64,000 bases of DNA from Symbiodinium natans. Lineage: Eukaryota; Sar; Dinophyceae; Suessiales; Symbiodiniaceae. Below, in pieces: positions 10,275-20,700 of this stretch (the stretch's first letter is position 1; every line of letters begins with the position of its first letter). A program made the position numbers and the translations under genes. The DNA is taken from contig CAJNDS010002078.1 in NCBI GenBank assembly GCA_905221605.1, forward strand, positions 375,001 to 439,000, given 5' to 3'. The notes below the pieces were generated by a model. It made no database searches, was not told the origin of the DNA, and worked only from the letters and a program-made list of their open reading frames with translations.

Positions 10275-13200
10275 ATGGCCGTGTGGAAGGTTGTGGGCGG
10301 AGCCGACAAGGGGGGCATCCTCGTCCGTGAAAGCTCGGACCTGTCCTCCGCCATTCTGGACACCCGCTTGGCGACGGGCGCCACGGTAAAGGAAGTCCAG
10401 TGGCAAGAGGGCCGCCTTGGCTACGAGCTCGTCTCCGGCTCGGGTCCTGCCAAGGGCTGGGTGACCGTGAACCTCAAGGGCAAGGACCTCTTGGTACAGG
10501 TTGCAAAGGCTGAGGTGGTCGAGTCCACCAGTGAAGGCGAGATGCGTGAGGCCGAGACGGCCAGCAGTGAGTCAGACGTGGCTAGCCCAACCGCCCCGGT
10601 GAGAAACGAGAAGGAGCCCTCGAGCGACGAGAAGGAGGCGCTGAAGCAGTACCTGGACAAGTTCGGTGAAAACAGGACGGGCTCCAATCCTGGCTTCAAC
10701 CGCAAGGCCTTCCCTTGGGCAGTGAACCATGCGGCAAAGCGCACAACTCCCAAGGAGGCAATCGAAGCCGCTCTCCTGGCACCGAAGCCAAAGAAGGAGC
10801 GCAAGTCGGCCCCCGTGGATGTGGATTCCGAGGGTGAGGAGGTACCCTTGTGCTGCCGATGCCTGATGCCCGTTGGGGAGTTTGCCTATGAGGGTCGCGA
10901 AGGCCGCGGGAGCTGCGTGCATGCAGAGTGTATGGCACAGGTCCTGGTGGAAGATGCCCAGAGGCAGGAAGACCGGCGCATGGGCTGGGAAGCAGAGAAG
11001 AAGTTGAAAAGCCGCAAGGAGTTCGAGATTGGCTGGGTCATGGACAGCGTCCCCAAGAACATGACGTGGGCAGAGCGCATGGGCTGCAGCGCTGCTCCTC
11101 AGGGGCTGTGCTGCCTTGTCTTCGATGAGGTGACCCGCACGGTCAAGGTCGCCCCGACTTTGGAGCCAGCTGCCTCAGTGAACTTGGAGTACCTTTTGCT
11201 GGCTCTGAAGGTGCGGAAAACCGCCAGCCGTGAGCCACTCTTCTCCCTGGATCCCGTGGACCCCCAGAACCTGGAGAAGACGCCCCAGAAGAAGGTCTAT
11301 GAACCCAGCTGGCTGGCTGGCACCAGTGTGGGCGATGTCATGTTCCAGGCAGACTACTTCCTCAAGGAGCTTGCCCTGGGCGAGTACGAGATGCCGGTTG
11401 CCGGCATGCTGAGCGTCTTTGACTGGTCTGAGCTCTCCGACAAGGACCCGATGTGTGCGGCATGCGGTTGCTCTCGAGAGAGTCCCAAACTGCAGAGTCA
11501 GGTAGGAGCGTGACATTTCGTCACTGACTTGATGCTAGCGCGACCCCATAGCTCGTTCAGAGTGCTTATGCACGAGTTATCTGCGGATGTGCCTTCCGTT
11601 TTGAGCCGTATATTATATGATACATATCTACCTGTATGCATGCATGCATGCATGCATGTGTGTAGGTAAACCATGACAGAAGTCTCAGCTTCTGACTTGT
11701 AGCGAGCACATTGGGCACCCTCCAGCAAGATCAGGCACCTGGACTTGACTAAGACATACTAGGACGCGACACCTTTCATTGCCTTGCGTCAATGAGGACT
11801 CTGAAGTACAACGTCAAAAACAACAATCAACAAAAACACGTGCAGCGCATAGCAGCTATAGTATCCACACCTGGACCAGTGATCGCCCCGCAGGACAAGG
11901 CCTGGGCTGGGCGCGAGTGGTACGTGGTGAAGAAGGCCGAGGTGAGGTTGGCGCAGGACAAGACGCTGGTCCCTTTCGTGAAGATGGGTGTGGAGGCCAG
12001 GGAGCAGGTGGTCACCAAGAAGGGCTTGGAGGATGCTGCGGTCACGGCTTCCACACACCCTCTGAAGAAGTTTGCTGATGCTTTCACGCGCAACTTCGAC
12101 TTGATTGCCGAGCGCAAGAGCGTGGTGTACCACGTCCGCGAGCTGGCCAAAGCCTCCGTCCTGGCGAAGTACTTGGTCGACTCTCACACACGCTTGGATC
12201 CATCTTGGTACCGCCTCGCGGACGAGATTGTGAAGTCCACACCAAAGGAAGCACACCCAGAGATCCCACAGCTGTGGAACATGCGCGGCAACTCCCGCAT
12301 TCAGCTGAAGAATGGCCGGCTCATCGACATGTTTACCGGTGGCCAGAAAAGCCTGCAGGCCATCTACGGTGGCGTGGAGTTTGGGCTGGACCGGTTTGAG
12401 CTGGCACAGCGCCACGCCCTTCAGGGCCAGACGGGAATGCAATTGGGGCAGTCGGGCCGACCCATGTTCATGCCCCAGCGCTTCCAGCTCGGACAGCGGG
12501 CAGAGATGCCGCAGGGTGTGGACCTGAACTTGGACAAGTTCGACCTGACCAAGCCAGAGCGTTTTGCTGGCAGCCTGCCTCCATGCAGCGGGGGCCCAGA
12601 CTCCTTGGAAGCCAAGGTGACATTGGGACGGGCTTTCCTGAAGAGCCTGCGGGAGCGTGACTTTGACGAGCTCAAGACAGAGTACAAAGAGCTGCTGGTC
12701 AAAGTCTTCGGATCGCCCCAGTGCGACCGCACGGGCGAGGGTGATGCCTTCATCCCTCCTGATCCCAACATGGAGTACGCTGCCAAGCTGCGAAGCCTCA
12801 TCCACGAGGAGAAGTCCCTGTTCGAGCGGCGCAAGCTGCGCTTCTTCGACCGCAGCTTCAAGGAGGGCAACCCAGGCACCGACTTCCCACGCTCGTGGAC
12901 GTCGCGTTTCCAGGTCGAGAAGGACGGAGTGGCACCCAAGACAGAGGTGTCCAACAAGTCCGGCTGGACCAAGGTCGAGTTCGATGACGCATTCCGCAAA
13001 GTCCTGGTCTCAGACATTCTGCCCACGGCCGCGCCCGAGTTCAAGCAGACCACCGAGGACGGAACAGTCTTCCGCATCTACCAGATTGGCAGCCTTGAGG
13101 TGCGCACGACAGAGGAGAACTTCGGAGAGGAGCAAGTGGGGGTACTGTTCTCGAGGTCTGCGCCCACTTGGAGCCTGACATCCAAGACAACATCCCAGAA

Positions 13201-13693
13201 CATCTCCGACAATGAGAAGATCCAGGACTGCAAGGTTTACCTGGAAGCCGCAGAAGGCGAGGCGAACGGCAACAAGCAGTCGCACCACTTCTACATGGTC
13301 TGCCAAACCGCCAGCAAGAACGTGATTGTCACCGAGAAGCTGGCCAGCGGAGCTACTACGTGCGTGGTGAACCCTGCCAACTTGGAAGACCGGAACTCCT
13401 TGGCCAAGCTGCTCTTCACTGCCGACTGCCTTGAGCAGACCACTGTCCGATCCTTGAAGACGCTTCAGGGCAACATGAGCCGCACTGTGCCAGGCGGTGC
13501 GAATCTGTCTACCCGGAAGCAGTACATCAAGTCGGCCTTCAAGCAAGCCACCGGCAAAAGCTTCCAGGGCAAGTGGGGCGGCTTCATTCGGCGGTACTCC
13601 GGCCCGGCCGTATTCCTTGGCCGCACGCCCCTCATGGTGCAAATGCAGGGCAGTGGCCTCAGGAAGAAGTTCGACCTCCTCAACACCAAGTGA
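10275..13693 (+). CDS. Array copy 3: two-exon protein with altered C-terminus, about 987 aa
   Basis: This copy starts at ATG 10275 (MAVWKVVGG). Exon 1 runs to about 11444 and exon 2 from about 11894 to stop 13693. The body matches copies 1 and 2. The last 30 residues or so differ: after GRTPLM the other copies have a segment with DRNTGLLNGTW, while copy 3 has a shorter unrelated stretch (VQMQGSGLR) before rejoining at KKFDLL. Its intron carries a 24-base insertion just before the acceptor. The SH3-like region, acidic linker, cysteine cluster and helical core are all intact, so I expect a functional protein. Confidence 0.85.
11439..11893 (+). other. Intron of copy 3 with 24-base insertion
   Basis: The 455-nt intron lies between GACAAGG at 11439-11445 and 11894-11900. 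It carries a 24-base insertion at about 11862-11885 that the other copies lack. The insertion length is a multiple of three and keeps open the frame that starts at the in-intron ATG, which is why a separate downstream gene cannot be fully excluded. Confidence 0.6.
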
Positions 13694-16048
13694 GGCCGCA
13701 TTTTCTGGTGTTCTTTTCAACCGCAGCGACTGGCTGCCTGATCAAGGATCACTGTGCAGAGTAGGTGTTCTGCTGCAGCGCAGCTTCCTATAGTTTGGTT
13801 TGCCATATAAGGGCATCCTGTAGCATCTCTCCAGTTATTATGTTATGCGACATAGCCGTGACAGCGCAGAGCGGATTGCGATGTCTGGCTATTAGTTTGT
13901 CACATCTGCCTGCCTGGCGAAGGTCTTGACTTGCATTCTGGACTCAAACGGAATATGCACACATCGTCATTCGCTTGTCCTCAGAAATGCAAGAGCCAGG
14001 CAACCGACCACAGCAGCCCATCGAGAGTAGAGCTTCTTCCGACGGAAAATATGCTTTCGGTGCTTCGTGCAGCAATTGCAAGTACTTTGCTCGAATGAAA
14101 CCGGACCTGGAACTGCTCCATGCAAAGCTCGACTAAGGCCGCGCCATGTGAGCAGCGGGCACGACATGCCGAGCCTGTGCCGGACACGAGTAGCGCTAAG
14201 CTGAAGAATCGCATGGCAGGAGATAAGGAGGTTGAGGCTGTTGAGATCAGAATCGAAGATAGAAGGTCGTTCCTGGTTGCAATCACCATCAATCACGGCT
14301 GCCAGCCAAGACTTTAGAGCATTACGAGTTCCAAGACTCTAGGGTGTCACAAGTTCTGCCTGGAAGGTGGAAGTTGTTCTGAGGTGGGGCGCTAACAGAC
14401 CACAGGTGTGATGAAATGGGGTATAATAGGGTTGGTAAGGGTCAGCCCAACCAAAGGTCTGTCAGACTCCTGCAAAACCACACTCTCTTACAATTAATGA
14501 GTGCCAGCTGCGCAAGGGAGTTGGGGCGTTTCAACTCTCGGTGCCAGAGACTCTCGAAGCCCTTGAGCCATGAATCTCGAATCTCGTTGATGGAGCAAAC
14601 TCCGCAAGAGCTGGAGGTCAGTCAGGTATGACTTGTATATAGGCTTATAGGTGATATGATCCGCTGCCGTGGGATGGTCAGCATTGAAGAAAGCTTGCAG
14701 CAATCTGGGGGAGTATGTGCTGTTTCTTTGAAGTGCTTGTTGCCAATTCAAACTTCGGCCTCGTCGTACCGGGGCATGTCGACAAGTTGACAGTGACAAG
14801 GTCATGCTGAGATCGAGAATTGCATCAGCCATTTGCGTGGCCAAGCTGGCGTAGGTCACTTCGCATAATCACTGGCCTGACACAGCTGTACTGTGCATGC
14901 TCGTGTTTTCTCCCATGTAGTTCATGTTCATGTTCCGTCTGACGGCAAGGCGAGCGAGCGTGGATTCTGCCTCTCCATGGCTCCATGTCTGTCCAGCAGC
15001 AGCAGCGGGTCTTCAGAAGACCTCCGGCTCCCTGGCGCTTCCATGCCATGCGCTTCCTTTGTCGGTTTGGCGTCTGAGCGAAAGTGATACTTGAGCGATC
15101 AAAGGCTGGCCAACGCAAGATCATCGCCATGGGCCTGGGGTGGTCAAGAGTAAGGTCAGAGCTGGTCCAGGTCTACATGTGCAGCATTGCAAAACACACA
15201 ACAAGCAGCAGCAGGCACCTTAGATCGCTGGTGGGTGAGGAGTTCGTCCCCATCATGTCGGGGGTTTAAGATGGCGTCCCCCCAACCCAGGTCCCGAAAC
15301 AACCCCAAAAACGGTGGATTACTGAGGTGGGGTTTACATATATATATATATGTTATATATACATATATATATATATACACATGGAAAACACAAATGTATA
15401 CTATATTGAGTATGATATGGACGTACATACTTATGGTCCTAGCAGAACAACGACAGCATAGGCCGTTCAGTGAAGATCGGGACATGATCGGGCTCCCTTT
15501 TTTGTAGTCCTTGGCAATGCCTGCAAATGGCGTGGACAAAACCACGGTCGGCTTGTTCTACGCCTCCCAAACAGGCCTGGTGGCACTGCTTCATTCATTG
15601 AAGTGTTGGATTGCCAAGTTGGTTCTGCTTTGGCTGAGACCGGTTTGCGCAAAATTTTGGGAGGGCAGAAGCAGAAAATGGTATTGTGTTTCACCCCGCT
15701 AGAAGATTTGTGGGCAACCTAGGCAGTACCAAAAACGAGGTTTTGGGACTCTGGGTTCTTAAGCTTATAAAGTTTGGCGCAGGCACTGCCGAGGAGGTGG
15801 CTTGGGAGCTGGCGCGGGAGGCTCGACGCCGCGGCTGGCCCCTGGAACCGAGGGCGCTGGACCGGCATGAAAGGGTGATGTGCTCATTGTGTAGGTCCTG
15901 TGCTCTTGGTTCTATACATGCTCTAGGGCCTTACCTAGACTCGTTTCTTTTGCTCTTCCTGGGACCCTCTGCCCCTGGCAGCATCGGAGTGAGCTACTGA
16001 TGTTTCTGCTGATGTCAGGTCAAACTGTCGAATGTCTTGTGTTGAAAT
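13694..16048. other. Non-coding stretch after the array
   Basis: I see no supported gene. Homology to the array ends a few bases after the stop of copy 3. Small open frames on both strands (for example minus strand 13967-14296 and 14494-14859) have no recognisable motif. A TA-rich microsatellite lies at about 15336-15378. Confidence 0.55.
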
Positions 16049-16113
16049 ACTTCTGAGACATCGTGCAGAGTATCCTTTTCAGAAAAGGATACTCTGCACG
16101 ATGTCTCAGAAGT
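16049..16113. repeat. Perfect 31-bp inverted repeat with 3-base loop
   Basis: Bases 16049-16079 are exactly the reverse complement of 16083-16113, with the loop CAG between. An RNA copy would form an unbroken 31-bp hairpin, comparable in length to a small-RNA precursor or a foldback mobile-element relic. No flanking open frame explains it. Confidence 0.95.
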
Positions 16114-16929
16114 GTCCCCTGGAGGATGAGACCAGCATTCAGGAGTGGGTGCCTTAGTGGGGGGAGGGGGGCTGGCTTCAGAAGCACGTCGTTCTGTATT
16201 GCTGAACATTCTTGTGGTGATGCTTATCGTCTCCGAGACTCCCGGCCAGATGACAGCCAAGGTTGAGCCGAACGAAGATTGCGATCTTCGTGGTTTCCAC
16301 CACTGGGCAAGGCAACAACACCTTTCGAAGTCAGCAACACTTCACTGAGAATCCCCCCCAACAAATATATCTTTAAGTTGTAAACGCTTGGGCGCGCTGC
16401 CAGGGTTCCAGGTGCCCAGGTCCAAGGGGCTCCAAAATGGGGCCCGAAGCTTTCTTCTCGGAGCCCGAGTGCCTCCCGCTGCAGGTGATCCGCCTTTGAA
16501 CATGAGGCGGCTCTGGCAGGAGATGCTCTCGGCCTCTTTGCCTCCAACGTGCCATGGTTGCGAAAAGTGACTCGTTCCGCTGTTCCAGTATGCGGAGCAA
16601 TGCAGAGCCCCGAAGGAGAAAGGAACATCACAAGCCAAACTGACCAAATCACCTGCTGTAAGTTCTTTGAACTCGATCAGGTTGCTGGCGGAAATGTCAT
16701 ACACGGTATTTGGCCTTGGAGACCGGCGCTACCGGGAGTTCAACTATGCCGTGCCTGTGCTGAAGATGTCACTTACTCCACATATGTAAACCGTTCTCAA
16801 GGATTCTTATAGAGTGCTGCTGGTCCAGAGGCCCGGAAGCTGCACGCGCGGCTCGGGAACTTGGGCGCAAAGTCCTTCCACCGCCTCGGCCTGGGAGATG
16901 ATCAGCATGACTTCGGCAGGAAGCCCGGT

Positions 16930-17265
16930 CTTGTGAAGAGAGAGAGAGAGAGAGAGGGGAGCTGCGGAGCGGCCAACACGGCCGCCGCGTGAGGGTAGTC
17001 CGAGCAACGCGGGACCGGGGCGCGCGCACGCGCGGGGGGTCACCCCCAAGCCCCCAAGAAAGAAAGAAAGAAAGAGGAAAAAAAAGAGAGGTTTCATGTG
17101 GGCACACACCTTTTCACACATTTCCTACAAACTGGTTGAGCACACCCATTGGGCGGCTTCTCCCTTCGGGGGGGGGCTAAGTGCGGCGGAAGGAAGGAAG
17201 GAAGAGAAAGAGAGAAAGCTCCTGGGATCACGTTCGCTGCAAGCAAGCAAGCAAGCAAGCAAGAG
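16930..17265. repeat. Low-complexity purine-rich microsatellite block
   Basis: Simple repeats follow in close order: GA dinucleotides (16935-16957), GAAA (about 17057-17075), GGAA (about 17187-17206) and GCAA (about 17239-17262). Long purine open frames here are a by-product of the composition, not genes. Confidence 0.85.
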
Positions 17266-17364
17266 AGAGAAGGAGAGAGAGGGAGAAAGCCTCTCTCCAA
17301 GGACCTCCAGGACCAGAAAAGGTTTTAATCGATTCTCAGCCGGTTTCCAAGGCCGGCGTTCCAG

Positions 17365-17720
17365 CAAAATTGAAATCGATTTTAAGCTACGAAATGAGAA
17401 AACTGGCTTGAAATCGATCTCAACCTGCTGTTGAGAGGCGGGGCTTGAAATCCATGTCAAGCTGCTGAACCAACCAACTCGATTTGAAGTCGCTTTTCGT
17501 GGCTTCTGCAACAACCCCCGGCGGCTTAAAATCAATTCCAAAGAGCCAGCCAACTGCAAATGATTGGCTTGCGGAAGCCTGAAATCGATTTCAAGCTGCT
17601 GGCTGCTGCAAAAAAAGAAGGCTTCAACTGGATTTCAATCCAGGCTGCAGCAGACACAAGTAGCTGGAATGGCTTGAGATTGACATTCAAATCTGAAATC
17701 GAAGTTGAATTCCAGCCATT
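17365..17720. repeat. Cluster of diverged palindromes related to TTGAAATCGATTTCAA
   Basis: About eight imperfect copies of a self-complementary 16- to 20-mer centred on ATCGAT lie in 350 bases. Examples are at 17369-17386, 17407-17424, 17443-17462, 17523-17541, 17579-17596 and 17621-17640, and a compound copy is at 17673-17715. Copy 17579-17596 holds the perfect dyad. Spacing is roughly 40-80 bases. Function is unknown. Confidence 0.7.
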
Positions 17721-20700
17721 CTCATAGTCGGGGAACCTTCAGGTGGCGGTGGGCCTTCAGAGCAACGGAAGAAGGGAGAAGAAGTTCAAGAAATGTCACA
17801 GATGCCCGAGGTATGGAGCAGGAGCTGGCTGCGTGGCTGCAGGGCACTCCCGTCGTGACATGTTGTTCTTGGGAGGCCCCCAAATCCGTATACAAGTTTA
17901 TACAAGCATGTGCTACGAATCGAGTTGACTTCTTGCGGCCGAGGACCCTTGGGCCGAAGGCTTGTGGGCTGCTCTAGCAGAGCTGCGGTCACCCTTGGTG
18001 CCCACTGAAGATGACGGAGACACGCGATACGAGGCAGAAGAAAACCCGGACTCTGTGATTGTTCAAACCTAGCTCCGAGTGTCCCAAAGCACCCGACAGG
18101 TCGAGGAGCTGGGCTCAGACTTCAAGAACGGTGACGGAGATGACTCCAATCTTCAGGCTGAATTGTTCTGGTCCATGTCGCTTCGCACAGACTTTTGGAG
18201 CCTGCAGCCTGCTCTTCATGCATGCATATCATCACATATGCGCGTGCACATTATCCAAGCTTAAGTCAGAGTCGGTTTGCCTGTCCATGAGGACCTTCCA
18301 GCTGATGGCCGCCCGGCTTGTCACTGTCTTTAAAGTACAGAGAAGTACACCCCTAGCCCTACCCAAACCCATTTGCGTGTACAGAGCCTGGATCTGTACA
18401 TAGTGTACATGTCAACTGCTGGCTTCGAGCCGGATGCCCTTTGGATCCCTTTGGAAAGAACCAGTGCCCAGGATTCTCGGCAGAGGTGGTGGCCAAGCGA
18501 AGCTTGTGCAGCCACAGCCATGCAGCGGAGGTCCAGGACGTTTGGAACATCAGGCTCCGCTTCTCGGCTGCGCACATTTCAGAAGACGACTCTCCCCACA
18601 GCTTTACCTCACACTCATTCCAAAACTGTCACGAACTTCTTGAGGCAAGCTGGACGAAACCAGGTGGCAAATGCACATTACACTTCAGGGCGTTCATATC
18701 GGCATCGGTCAGCCGGGGACGCTTCAATAGCTTGTGCGAAAGCGCCATTCCTTTGCATCTGGCTCAGGATTGCCCCCATCAGCAACTTATGCTGCTGGAG
18801 ATGTTCTTGTAGCATCTCGGCTGTACTTGGGCACATGTGGGTAACCATTTAACACCTGCTAAGCTTGCCATCACTGGATGTCACTGGCGTTCGATGAATC
18901 GACCTCGTTTCAACTAGGTGTGGCCAAGAACGCAACCAAGCCTCGTGGAGCGATTTGTTGTGGAGACCCTGGAGCGCTCTTTGGAGGAGTTCGTGCGGAT
19001 ACGGCCCCGTGGGGCTCTCACAGAGACTTAAAATTATCCATTCAGAGGTTCGTGTTTGAAATGGCTTCGCCATTCTCAGCCATCAGACGGTTTTCCAAGG
19101 CTCCGTGGCTGCCAGCCCGTTTCCTGTGCGACCCTTGAGCCTTCGGGAGCTGTTCAGCTGCTTGGCCAGTCAATGTCGAAGGTGGGAAGAACCCTGTGGC
19201 CGCACGGGGAGCAATAAACTTGGGAAGCTTTGAGCCTTAGGGAGCATTAGGAATTGCTTGCCGCCCACCTCCTCCCCTTTTAGGACCTTGTCGTTTGTGG
19301 CAGTTTGTGGCCTCTCCAGTGTTTCAGGTCGATACCTGGACGTTACGTCGGTCCCGAGCCGCTATTTCTTCCATGTGCAGCCTGGCTCTGCAAAAAAAAC
19401 TCTTCAGAGCTGAGCCAGCACTCTGCATGATTCCGGACTGTCACGCTCAAGGCGTTGAAAATGGACGGCACGAGGTGAGGTACAAGGGTACGGGTGTACT
19501 GAGGCTGTCTCTCCACACCCAAGATGAGCTCCACAAGAAGAAGCTCAGTGGACCGGACTGCAAGAAGTAAACCACCGAGCCTCCGAGAAAGCCGCTGCGG
19601 GAGAATCCAATCCATGACCATAGCTGCAGCTGTGAAGCCGGACTTTGTTTCTTCTCCCTAGGTGAGTTTGCATCACGTTCTTTGGAGGCCAAGGATGCAC
19701 TCTACGAGCCCCTTGGGCTGCGCTGGTTTCAAAGGTCTCAAACCGACTCAAACCCCGACATCCTCAAGCTTGTTAGTGGGGAGGCATCTCTCAATTTGAA
19801 ACCCCCCCTCCACCGATGGCACAAAGGTACTGCAAACGCGAGCGCCGTTCGGCTGCCGAGGTTCTCCTGTAGGAATTTCTACCGCTGCCTGCCAAGACGC
19901 GAAGCCTCGTGGCAGATAGCTTTGCCTGGACAGGTCATGTGGGATTTCTGGACGGCACGGCCGCCGCTGCCGGCATTGATCAGCGCCTTGCCGCTCTTGC
20001 GGCCTAGGCATCCAATGCATCGGGAGTGAACTTCGGAAGCAGACGTGCTTGAGACACTTTTTCGCCTCCAAGCCCAGAGCAGTGAGACTTCTGACAAGCC
20101 CGGATCAAGATCCCTCATGCCTCGGCTGGCCCTGGAAGCTGCAGGCGGTACTCCATTGCATCATCCCCAAGGCCGGCCCTTCAGACCTGGTTTCGGTGAC
20201 CCTACAAAAGCAGACAAAGAGCCTAAGAGCCTTACTCTATGCCTTACTCGTCTTATTGCTGTGGTGGAAGGCCAACGGTGCAGCATCTACATAGCATACG
20301 TCCAACTTGCTTGATTTTCAAGAATGGAAGGTGGATACGACCGCTGCCACATACACCTTGGCCGGCCGGACGCCTTGGGCCATGGCCCTGGACCGCCTAC
20401 CTCTGTTCCAGAGAGGCCGGGCTGCTATGCCTGCTAGTGGAATTGTGGGGACCCGGGGAGACTGCAACGGTCAGTGACAGTTTTTGTGACTCAAGGTCAT
20501 CTTGGGCTCCGGGGTCTAGACTTGTACACGTGCTGCAGCTCCGCGCACCGTTTCTCTGCAGTTGTCGCGTTTCAGAACCAGCACAGCCATCTTGCGTGCG
20601 GATGCTCCAGGTCTTCACATAGGCGAGCATCCCTTGTCTTCACATAGGCCTCGAACGACTGACTCGAACGACTGAGCACCGACTTTAGCCCTTGCATTGC

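Larger units (their letters stand above)
2437..13693 (+). repeat. Three-copy head-to-tail tandem gene array
   Basis: Three same-strand copies of one gene start at 2437, 6225 and 10275 and stop at 5900, 9664 and 13693. Exons differ by only a handful of substitutions, mostly silent. The intron is also conserved, with more changes and small indels. The spacers (5901-6224 and 9665-10274) differ in length and are unrelated apart from about 60 bases just before the start codons of copies 2 and 3. Tandem arrays of near-identical genes are well known in dinoflagellates. The pattern suggests recent duplication or ongoing gene conversion confined to the gene body. Confidence 0.95.

Noticed and set aside
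16930-17265. Open frames through the purine-rich block
   Set aside because: The frames encode only low-complexity lysine, arginine and glutamate tracts produced by microsatellites.
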